Positions 24,747-32,500 of a stretch of 64,000 bases of DNA are shown piece after piece. The position numbers were made by a program, and so were the translations under genes. Within the stretch, counting starts at the first letter, position 1. Every line of letters begins with the position of its first letter. The notes below the pieces were generated by a model that saw nothing but the letters and a program-made list of their open reading frames with translations, made no database searches and was not told where the DNA came from. This DNA is from Pseudopedobacter sp037968815. GTDB lineage: Bacteria; Bacteroidota; Bacteroidia; Sphingobacteriales; Sphingobacteriaceae. The DNA lies in NCBI GenBank assembly GCA_037968815.1, contig JBBKWF010000021.1, forward strand, positions 62,001 through 126,000, written 5' to 3'.

Positions 24747-24774
24747 GTGCAATCGTTGCCGGCAACGATGTAGG
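24747..24774. promoter_or_regulatory. Operator D: LacI-type palindrome between susC and the regulator gene
   Basis: The left half is GTGCAATCGTTGCC and the right half GGCAACGATGTAGG; the inner 9 bp of each half (ATCGTTGCC) form a perfect palindrome around the central CpG. It sits about 170 bp upstream of susC and 84 bp upstream of the divergent LacI-family gene, so it may control both. Confidence 0.78.
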
Positions 24775-24857
24775 GTTTTTATTGATTATAATTATAAAGG
24801 AAAATATGAGTGATAATGCTTAATTTAGCAAAGCAACCCCTGAATTGATAAGAAAAA

Positions 24858-25865
24858 ATGTTTAAGCCAGTTACTATAAAAGATATTGCTAAAGCCCTTA
24901 ATTTATCTACGTCAACTGTTTCCAGAGCGTTAAGAGGAGGCTATGAGATTAGCGAAGAAACAAAGAAAATTGTTCTTGAATATGCTGAAAGTATCAATTT
25001 CAAAAGAAACCCTATTGCCCTAAGCTTAAAAGAAAGGAAGAGTTATTCTATTGGGATTATAGTATGCGAGGTTGCTAATGTCTTTTTTTCTCAAGCTATA
25101 GATGGGATTGAATCAATAGCCTATAATAAAGGTTACCACACTATTATTTCGCAAAGTCATGATCAATACGAAAGAGAGGTTATTAATATTGAACATTTGG
25201 CCAACAGGTCTGTTGATGGCATCATTATATCATTAGCAGCCGAAACAAAAAATTACGAACATATAGAAAAGCTGCATAAACAAGGATTACCAATTGTGTT
25301 TTTTGATAGGATTTTGGAAAGCATGGAAACCCATAAAGTAACCAGTAATAATGTAAAAGGTGCTTTTGATGCAACAGAATACCTGATTAAAAAAGGATGT
25401 AAAAGAATTGCTCATCTAGCTAATTCAGAGCAATTATCTATTACCACTCAAAGAAAAATCGGTTACGAGGATGCTTTAGCTAAGTATAATATACCTTTGA
25501 ACGAAGAATATATTAGATATTGTGACCACGGTGGAAGTCAGCAAGATGAGGTTGAACAAGCGATAGTTTCCCTGCTTAATTTGCCCGAAAAGCCAGACGC
25601 TATTTTTGTAGCGAGTGATCGATTAAGTATAGGGTGTTTATCGGCAATAAAAAAGCATGGAGCAGAAAATATTTTAGTAGCAGGATTTAGTAACTCTGAT
25701 GTGGTTTCACTATTTAGTCCTTCTTTATCATGTGTTAGACAGCCAGCTTTTGAAATGGGAAGAATTGCAACCGAAATGCTGATTAGCCTTATCGAAGCAA
25801 AATACCCCGTTGAAGAATTTGAAACTAGAATTTTAGACACTGTTTTTAGCCCAACAGAAAATTAG
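24858..25865 (+). CDS. LacI-family transcriptional regulator, probable pectin-locus regulator
   Basis: The protein has 335 residues. Residues about 4-60 are the LacI helix-turn-helix and hinge (VTIKDIAKALNLSTSTVSRA, then RNPIALSLKERKS). The rest is a periplasmic-binding-protein-like sensor domain (IGIIVCEVANVFFSQAIDGI, LANRSVDGIIISLA, PDAIFVASDRLSIGCLSAIK, FSNSDVVSLFSPSLSCVRQP). It is divergent from susC with an operator copy between them, and the same palindrome precedes the other three units, so this is the likely regulator of the whole locus. The effector is unknown; a galacturonate-derived metabolite is a guess. A TAATTTAG at 24821-24828 could be its own -7 element. It ends 3 bp from trpC, tail to tail. 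Confidence 0.93.
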   Translation: MFKPVTIKDIAKALNLSTSTVSRALRGGYEISEETKKIVLEYAESINFKRNPIALSLKERKSYSIGIIVCEVANVFFSQAIDGIESIAYNKGYHTIISQSHDQYEREVINIEHLANRSVDGIIISLAAETKNYEHIEKLHKQGLPIVFFDRILESMETHKVTSNNVKGAFDATEYLIKKGCKRIAHLANSEQLSITTQRKIGYEDALAKYNIPLNEEYIRYCDHGGSQQDEVEQAIVSLLNLPEKPDAIFVASDRLSIGCLSAIKKHGAENILVAGFSNSDVVSLFSPSLSCVRQPAFEMGRIATEMLISLIEAKYPVEEFETRILDTVFSPTEN

Positions 25866-25868
25866 TTT

Positions 25869-26654
25869 TTAATAAATCTCCTTCACGAAGTCTGCCATTG
25901 CTTGTCCAGGGTTTGCAGTACGCATAAAGTTTTCGCCAATTAAAAAGCCATTGAAACCTGCTTTTTTCAATATTTTAATAGTTTCAGGGTTGCTAATAGC
26001 ACTTTCAGATATTTTCAAAAATTCTGTTGGGATAACTTCTGCAAGAGATAAAGAGGTTTCTATGCTTACCGTAAAGTCTTTTAAGTTTCTGTTATTAACG
26101 CCTACAACATCCAAATAAGGATTTAAGCTTCTGTCTAGCTCTTCACGGTTGTGCACTTCTAATAAAGTGCTTAAACCTAAAGATTTGGCTAGCTTGGCAA
26201 ATGTTAAAATTTCAGCTGGTGTTAAACAAGCGGCAATCAGTAAAACAATATCAGCACCAATGGCTTTCGCCTCAATAATCTGATATTCATCTACCATAAA
26301 ATCCTTACGCAAAATAGGAATTTCGTTAACCTTACGAGCAGCAATTAAATCATCCTCATGACCCATAAAAAAGTCATGATCAGTTAAAACAGATAATGCC
26401 GAAGCACCTGCTTTTGCATAACCTGTGGTTACATCTTCGACTGTTACTTTGTCGTTAATAATTCCTTTAGAAGGTGATTTTCTCTTAAACTCTGCTATAA
26501 TTCCTGACTTAGCAGGATCGGTTAAAAAGCTTTTTAAACTATAGGTTTCTCTTGAAAAAGCTGGAAAAGACTCTAAATCTTTAACACTGTTTTTGGCTTT
26601 CGCCGATGCAACTTCTTCTTTTTTACGAGCAACTATTTTATCTAGGATGTTCAT
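25869..26654 (-). CDS. trpC: Indole-3-glycerol phosphate synthase
   Basis: I use the ATG at 26654 (261 residues); a TTG 12 bp upstream would only add MPNK. The (beta/alpha)8 signatures are present: GIIAEFKRKSPSKGIIN, ALSVLTDHDFFMGHEDDL, ILRKDFMVDEYQI, ADIVLLIAACL, LLEVHNREEL, VVGVNNRNLKDF, ISESAI and GFLIGENFM. The cytoplasmic enzyme converts carboxyphenylaminodeoxyribulose phosphate to indoleglycerol phosphate. It follows trpG after 131 bp. trpD and trpF, which supply its substrate, are not in the window. Confidence 0.97.
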   Translation of the reverse strand: MNILDKIVARKKEEVASAKAKNSVKDLESFPAFSRETYSLKSFLTDPAKSGIIAEFKRKSPSKGIINDKVTVEDVTTGYAKAGASALSVLTDHDFFMGHEDDLIAARKVNEIPILRKDFMVDEYQIIEAKAIGADIVLLIAACLTPAEILTFAKLAKSLGLSTLLEVHNREELDRSLNPYLDVVGVNNRNLKDFTVSIETSLSLAEVIPTEFLKISESAISNPETIKILKKAGFNGFLIGENFMRTANPGQAMADFVKEIY

Positions 26655-26785
26655 TTTGTTAGGCAAAAAGCTTAAAGCAAAAGGCTCAAAGCACTAATTT
26701 GGGTTAAATAAAAATTTTTCTTCAATTCTAAATTTCTCCCTGTAATTCCGTACAGGCATTTAGTTTTCGGCTTTAAGCCCTCAAC

Positions 26786-27352
26786 TTAGGCGTTCAACCA
26801 GTTAAAGATCATTTCTTTTCCGTTTTCCGTCAATACAGATTCTGGGTGAAACTGCACACCTCTAACATCTAAGTCGCGGTGGCGTAAAGCCATCATCACT
26901 CCTTTTTCATCTGTTGCTGTAATCAGAAGCTCTTTTGGTAAGTTTTCAGACACTACAGCCCAAGAGTGGTAACGCCCAATTTTGAAACCGTTTTGTAGAC
27001 CTTTGAAAATAACTTCTTCGGGGTCGGTGATTACAATATTTGTTGCGGTTCCATGTACAGGTTTTGCAAGGTTGTATAGCTCGCCACCAAAAACTTCGGC
27101 AATAGCTTGCTGACCTAAACATACGCCTAAAATACTTTTCGTTTTTGCGTAAGTTTTAATTACTTCTAAAAGTAAACCCGCTTCAGATGGTATTCCAGGG
27201 CCAGGCGAAAGCAAAATTTTATCGAAAGCTTCTACATCCTCAATCTTAAACTTATCATTTCTCCAAACTTCTGTATCGTGACCTAACTCGTTCAACAAAT
27301 GCACCAAATTATAGGTGAAAGAATCGTAATTATCTATAACTAATATTTTCAT
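26786..27352 (-). CDS. trpG: Anthranilate synthase component II (glutamine amidotransferase)
   Basis: The 188-residue protein is a class I glutamine amidotransferase of usual length. ILVIDNYDSFTYNLVHLL opens it, the oxyanion strand is LLSPGPGIPSEAG, the nucleophile is Cys 78 in GVCLGQQAIAEVFGG, and His 169/Glu 171 lie in VQFHPESVLTE. It supplies ammonia to TrpE for anthranilate synthesis; in some bacteria the same protein also serves PabB. It is located between trpE (88 bp upstream) and trpC. The gap to trpE contains a long imperfect inverted repeat. Confidence 0.96.
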   Translation of the reverse strand: MKILVIDNYDSFTYNLVHLLNELGHDTEVWRNDKFKIEDVEAFDKILLSPGPGIPSEAGLLLEVIKTYAKTKSILGVCLGQQAIAEVFGGELYNLAKPVHGTATNIVITDPEEVIFKGLQNGFKIGRYHSWAVVSENLPKELLITATDEKGVMMALRHRDLDVRGVQFHPESVLTENGKEMIFNWLNA

Positions 27353-27367
27353 GTTTCTTAATGCTAA

Positions 27368-27442
27368 AGGCTGAAAGCTGAAGACCAGAAAGCAAGCGAA
27401 CTTTTAAGACGCTTTAAGCTTTTCGCCTTCTGCTTTCAGCTT
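27368..27442 (-). repeat. Imperfect inverted repeat spanning the trpE-trpG gap
   Basis: The arm AGGCTGAAAGCTGAAG (27368-27383) pairs with CTTCTGCTTTCAGCTT (27427-27442) with 14 of 16 matches and a 43-nt loop; the second arm touches the trpE stop codon. A related GCTTAAAGC-rich tract is found in the trpG-trpC gap near 26670-26695. It may be a message-stability element or a degenerate dispersed repeat. Confidence 0.5.
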
Positions 27443-28853
27443 AAATTCCTTCCGCTTGTTTCAGCGCATTTCTTAACGCCGCTATTTTGTGATTCACTTC
27501 ATTTAATTCCGATACCGGGTCAGAGTCTGCTACAATTCCGGCACCAGCCTGATAATGTAATTTATTGGCTTTACTTAAAAAGGAGCGTATCATAATGGCA
27601 TGGTTAAAATCACCATTAAAACCCATAAACCCGATGGCGCCACTGTAAAAACTACGTTTACTTTTTTCGTTTTTGTCAATCAGTTCCATAGCTCTGTATT
27701 TTGGCGCACCGCTTAAAGTACCCGCCGGAAAAGTATCTGCAACAATTTTAAATGGGTTTACACCCGATTTTAATTGACCACTAACTTTAGAAACTAAATG
27801 GATTAAATGTGAGTAAAATTGTACTTCCTTATAAGCTTCCACTTTTACCTCAGTGCAATGTCTACTTAAATCATTACGAGCTAAATCAACCAACATCACG
27901 TGTTCTGCAGATTCTTTTGGGTCGTTTTCTAGTTTTTCTGCAATCAATTTATCTTGGATGTCATTTCCAGAGCGTTTAAAAGTTCCGGCAATAGGATAAA
28001 TAGAAGCTACGTCTTTTTTAATGGTTAGCTGTGCTTCGGGCGAAGACCCAAATATTTTAAAGCTTCCGTAATCAAAATAAAATAAATACGGCGAAGGGTT
28101 AATGGAACGCAATGCCCGGTAAACGTTAAACTCGTCACCTAAAAAAGAAGTTTGGAAGGCCCTAGATGGAACAATCTGAAAAACATCTCCACGGTAAACG
28201 TGTTTCTTCATAGTTTCTACCAAAGCAATAAACTCTTCATCTTTAAGGTTTGATGTTTCTTCGCCCTGCAAACTAAACTTATACTCTGGGAAATTTTTAT
28301 TTTGGATTAAGTATTCAATTTTCTCTAAGCCGTTTAATTCTTTTTCAAATTCAGTTTCGTTCTTTACAATGTAAAGCTCATTTTTAAAATGGTCTATCGC
28401 AATAATATAACGGTAAATATGATACTGAAAAGTCGGGATTTCACGTTCGTCATTTTCATCTGTTTTAAGCTTAATATCTTCAAAATATTCAACTGCTTCA
28501 TGCGTAAAATATCCAAATAAGCCATCGGTAATAAATTTTAATTCGGTATTAGCGTTGCTTTCAAAACTCTTTCTAAAATTGTAAACCTCATCACTTAAAT
28601 TAAAGCTTCCAGACTCTAAAACCTCTGTGCTTTCATCGGGATAGGTTTTGGTTAAAACACCTTTATTTACGATAATAGAAGCGATAGGGTCACAACAAAC
28701 GTAGCTCATGCTGTTTTCTTTGCTGTGATAATCGGAACTTTCTAGCAATAAACTGTTGGGGAAAACATCACGCAAGCGCAGGTAAATACTTACCGGCGTA
28801 GTAGTGTCTGCTAATAATTTTTTATAGGATACATTTAGTTTAAATGTTTTCAT
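27441..28853 (-). CDS. trpE: Anthranilate synthase component I
   Basis: The 470-residue protein is a chorismate-utilising enzyme. The N-terminal part includes the inhibitor-site element LLESSDYHS (the LLES Trp-binding motif), and the C-terminal catalytic part shows VFQIVPSRAFQT, NPSPYLFYFDYGSFKIFGSSP, PIAGTFKRSGN, HVMLVDLARNDLSRHC, TFPAGTLSGAPKYRAMELID and FYSGAIGFMGF. It makes anthranilate from chorismate together with TrpG. It is the first structural gene behind the WWW leader peptide and attenuator, so it should be controlled by charged tRNA-Trp and, from the LLES motif, by tryptophan feedback. Confidence 0.97.
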   Translation of the reverse strand: MKTFKLNVSYKKLLADTTTPVSIYLRLRDVFPNSLLLESSDYHSKENSMSYVCCDPIASIIVNKGVLTKTYPDESTEVLESGSFNLSDEVYNFRKSFESNANTELKFITDGLFGYFTHEAVEYFEDIKLKTDENDEREIPTFQYHIYRYIIAIDHFKNELYIVKNETEFEKELNGLEKIEYLIQNKNFPEYKFSLQGEETSNLKDEEFIALVETMKKHVYRGDVFQIVPSRAFQTSFLGDEFNVYRALRSINPSPYLFYFDYGSFKIFGSSPEAQLTIKKDVASIYPIAGTFKRSGNDIQDKLIAEKLENDPKESAEHVMLVDLARNDLSRHCTEVKVEAYKEVQFYSHLIHLVSKVSGQLKSGVNPFKIVADTFPAGTLSGAPKYRAMELIDKNEKSKRSFYSGAIGFMGFNGDFNHAIMIRSFLSKANKLHYQAGAGIVADSDPVSELNEVNHKIAALRNALKQAEGI

Positions 28854-28876
28854 CTTTTATGTTTTACAAATCTTAA

Positions 28877-28909
28877 AATAAAAAAACCCGACGGATTAGC
28901 GTCGGGTTT
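28877..28909 (-). terminator. trp attenuator terminator
   Basis: The minus-strand stem AAACCCGAC/GTCGGGTTT (arms at 28901-28909 and 28884-28892) is a perfect 9-bp helix with an 8-nt loop, followed by a U-rich run. It lies about 30 nt after the stop of the Trp-rich leader peptide and about 25 bp before trpE. An upstream AACCCAAAC segment (about 28925-28933) repeats the left arm AACCC and could compete for the GGGTT arm. Confidence 0.9.
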
Positions 28910-28939
28910 ATATTTGTTTAAGTTTGGGTTAAAATCTTT

Positions 28940-29017
28940 TTAATATACAAATACAGTTACCGAAGCTAAGCTTTCACCTTGCCACCACCATCTGTTTGTA
29001 TTGTTTTTGTTATTCAT
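28940..29017 (-). CDS. trpL: trp operon leader peptide with three consecutive Trp codons
   Basis: A 25-codon frame runs from ATG 29017 to TAA 28940 and includes NNTNRWWWQGES; the three TGG codons are at 28982-28990. It is too short for routine gene calling, but the run of Trp codons, the terminator directly downstream and the following trpE make a leader-peptide attenuator the natural reading. When tryptophan is scarce a ribosome stalled at WWW should prevent the terminator from forming. A near-consensus promoter lies immediately upstream, so its message has almost no 5' leader. Confidence 0.88.
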   Translation of the reverse strand: MNNKNNTNRWWWQGESLASVTVFVY

Positions 29018-29024
29018 TGCTTCG

Positions 29025-29054
29025 CAAAATTATAAAGAAAAATGACTTACCAAA
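29025..29054 (-). promoter_or_regulatory. trp operon promoter (Bacteroidota type)
   Basis: The minus-strand -7 element TAATTTTG (29025-29032) is a perfect TAnnTTTG. A TTTG at 29051-29054 stands 18 bp upstream as the -33 box. The -7 box ends only 7 bp before the leader ATG, implying a leaderless or nearly leaderless start. Confidence 0.75.
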
Positions 29055-29128
29055 ATTTTTGGTGATTTTATTTAGGTAAACACGGAGTTAGGGAGTTTTT
29101 CACGGAGATAACAGAGGTTTTTTTCATT

Positions 29129-29158
29129 ACGTCATGTCGACGTTAGGGGACATCTTAC
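29129..29158. repeat. Short imperfect palindrome, possible dispersed repeat
   Basis: The segment contains ATGTC...GACAT arms (within gtcatgtcgac...ggggacatct) and is preceded by two copies of CACGGAG at about 29080-29107. From general familiarity it resembles short intergenic repeats of Sphingobacteriaceae genomes; only one copy is in this window, so this is tentative. Confidence 0.3.
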
Positions 29159-29350
29159 AGATAGGTGTCAAACTTTTTAGGCAATCTCGCACAGGCAGTC
29201 GTCCAGCCTGCGGAATTTGCTAGGGAAGGAAGTGCTTTTACTTTCTTTATGTGTACCGCAACCGCCAAGGGCGAATTAACGGTTTACCTGGTAAGTGCTT
29301 TTGCTGGGTGGAATTTAGGAATGTGGGTTTTGATATAAACAGAATTCTGC

Positions 29351-29434
29351 GTTAAGGATAGAAGCGACATCCTTTTTGCTCTAGCCGTTTAGCAAGTGGC
29401 GAAAAGATATAGCGGACAGCCTGTGAAAACGCCC
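29351..29434. repeat. Candidate intergenic repeat element
   Basis: The stretch with GATAGAAGCGACATCC at one end and AGATATAGCGGACAGCC near the other is GC-richer than its surroundings, and its ends resemble a short repeat seen between genes in many Bacteroidota genomes. No reading frame or tRNA/rRNA pattern is seen. There is no second copy in the window, so the call rests on memory. Confidence 0.35.
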
Positions 29435-29505
29435 AAATAAAAACTTGAAAATTAAAGAATCGACTTTAACAAAACCACTTCAAACAGAATTTCCAATCCA
29501 TTGTT

Positions 29506-29513
29506 TATATTTG
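29506..29513 (+). promoter_or_regulatory. mfd -7 promoter element
   Basis: TATATTTG matches TAnnTTTG perfectly and ends 7 bp before the mfd ATG at 29521, so transcription probably starts at or within a few bases of the start codon. No good TTG -33 box is seen. Confidence 0.6.
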
Positions 29514-29520
29514 TGTGTTC

Positions 29521-32500
29521 ATGAATATCAAATCCATATTAGCGCAATATAAAACAGACGAGCGAGTGCTCAGTTTAACCAAAGCGTTACAAAGTAAGCA
29601 AGCTCGCGTTCAGTTAAAAGGGTTAATTGGGTCTTTAGATGCAATTACTGTGGCTACAGCCTACTTTTTAAATCATAGAAATATGGTTTTTGTGTTGCCC
29701 GATAGAGAAGAAGCCAATTATTTTCAGGCAGATTTAGAAAGTTTGATGGAAAAAGAGGTGCTGGTTTTTCCATCATCGTACCGCAAATCTTTTGATTTTA
29801 CCCAAACAGATTCGGCAAATGTGCTAATGCGAGCTGAGGTTTTGAACGAATTAAGTCACAGCACCGAATTCGGAAATTTGATTGTTACTTACCCCGAAGC
29901 GCTTGCTGAAAAGGTAATCGACAGAAATGCACTTATTAAAAACACCTTAGAAATCTCCATCAACAATAAACTGAGCATTGAGTTTATCAATGAGTTTTTG
30001 ATTGATTACGATTTTGAGCGTACCGATTTTGTTTATGAGCCAGGGCAGTTTTCTGTCCGTGGAGGAATTGTTGATATTTTCTCTTTTTCACACGATTTAC
30101 CCTACCGAATTGAGTTTTTTGGTGACCATATTGAAAGCATCCGGACTTTTGAAATTGAAAGTCAGCTTTCTGTTGAGCAGGTAAAATCAATCACTATTGT
30201 ACCAAATGTTCAGGCAAAATTCCTCACAGAAAGTAATATTTCTTTGTTAGAATTTATTGAAAAAGATGCCGTTGTGTGGTTTAAGGATGTTCAGTTTACG
30301 CTGGATGTAATTAAATCTGGCTATAAAAAAGCTACAGAACTATGGAAGGCTTTATCAGCACAACAAAAGCAACAAAACCAGGAATGGATTGACCCAAAGT
30401 TTGCTTTTACAGATGATAAAATGTTAGCCGACCAACTGAGTGACTATCCAGTGGTAGAATTTGGAAAACAGTTTTTTTATCATGCTACGGATGTTGTCAA
30501 TTTTGATGCTCGTCCGCAACCATCTTTTAATAAAGATTTTACGTTGTTGATGCATAATATTCAGCAAAACGAAGAGCAAAAGATTGTTAACTATATATTA
30601 ACAGATTCATCAAAACAGCAGGAACGTTTATTTGCCATTTTTGATGATTTAAATAAAGCGGTAAAGTTTCAGCCAATTAACGTTTCCATAAGGGAAGGTT
30701 TTATTGACCACGAACAAAAAATTGCCTGTTATACGGATCATCAGATTTTTGATAGGTATTATAAATATAAGCTGAAGCGTGGTTATGCCCGCTCGCAAGC
30801 GATCACTTTAAAAGAACTTCGTGATTTAAAACCAGGAGATTTTATTACCCATATTGACCATGGTGTTGGAAAATACGCAGGGCTAGAAAAAGTGGAGGTG
30901 AACGATAAAGTGCAGGAAATGATTAGGTTGGTTTACGCCGATAATGATTTGCTGTACGTAAATATCAACTCGCTAAACCGGATTTCCAAATATGCCGGCA
31001 AGGACGGGCAAGTGCCTAAAATGAATAAATTAGGTACTGATGTTTGGGACAAGCTAAAAAAAACAACAAAAAAAAAAGTTAAAGACATAGCTCGCGACCT
31101 GATTAAACTTTACGCCCTTCGTAAAGCTCAGGAAGGCATGGCTTTTTCGCCAGATACCTATTTGCAGAACGAACTGGAAGCATCTTTTATTTATGAAGAT
31201 ACACCCGATCAAGAAAAAGCTACCGCCGATGTAAAAAGGGATATGGAATCTGCACACCCAATGGATCGTTTGGTTTGTGGTGATGTAGGTTTCGGTAAAA
31301 CCGAAGTTGCTATTAGGGCCGCATTTAAAGCTGCAACAGATGGTAAGCAAGTCGCTATTTTAGTACCGACTACCATTTTAGCGATGCAACATTATAAAAC
31401 GTTTAATGAGCGTTTAAAAGATTTTCCCGTCCGTACCGATTATATCAACCGTTTTAAAACCACCAAGCAAGTAAAAGAAACATTAGAAGATTTAAAAGCC
31501 GGAAAAGTGGACATCATTATTGGTACGCATAAATTGGTGAGCAAGGATGTGAAGTTTAAAGATTTAGGTCTTCTGATTATTGATGAAGAGCAGAAATTCG
31601 GCGTAAGCGTAAAAGAAAAACTAAAGCAATTTAGAGCCAATGTTGATACTTTAACACTTACCGCAACTCCAATTCCACGTACTTTGCACTTTTCTTTAAT
31701 GGGTGCTCGGGATTTATCCATTATCCAAACGCCTCCACAAAACCGTCAATCTGTACAAACAGAACTTCACGTTTTTAACGATAAACTGATTAAAGAATCT
31801 ATTGAATTTGAACTGGACAGAGATGGACAGGTTTTCTTTGTGCACAACCGAGTGGCAGATTTACGTCAGTTAGGTGGTCTCATTCAAAAGCTAGTGCCAA
31901 AAGCTAAAATTGCGATTGCTCACGGGCAGTTAGAAGGTGATAAACTGGAAGATATTATGCTTGATTTTATTGACGGCAAGTATGATGTTTTAGTGGCCAC
32001 TACCATTATTGAAGCTGGTTTGGATGTGCCAAATGCTAATACGATGTTAATTAATCATGCCCACATGTTTGGCTTGAGTGATTTACACCAAATGCGAGGC
32101 CGGGTAGGGCGTTCCAACAAAAAAGCTTTCTGTTATTTGCTAAGTCCGCCTTTATCTACTTTAACCTCCGAAGCGAGAAAGCGTTTGAGTGCCATTGAAG
32201 AGTTTTCTGATTTGGGAAGTGGCTTTAATGTTGCGATGCGAGATTTGGATATCCGTGGAAGTGGAAACCTTTTAGGTGCTGAGCAAAGCGGTTTCATTGC
32301 CGAAATTGGTTTCGATATGTACCATAAAATTTTGGACGAAGCTATTCAGGAATTAAAAGAAGACGAGTTTAAAGGTTTGTTTGCTGATGACAAACCTCGT
32401 CCGTTTGTGAGCTTTACGCAGATTGATACCGATATGGAATTGATGATTCCGGATGAATACGTCACCAACATTCAGGAACGTTATAATTTATACACCGAAT

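Noticed and set aside
4523..24774. Recurrent 28-bp motif as a possible CRISPR or transposon end
   Set aside because: The copies are kilobases apart, each in an intergenic promoter region, palindromic, and not flanked by target duplications or a transposase.
29351..29434. GC-richer intergenic stretch as a tRNA or small rRNA fragment
   Set aside because: No cloverleaf, anticodon stem or CCA-like end could be drawn, so it is listed only as a candidate repeat.
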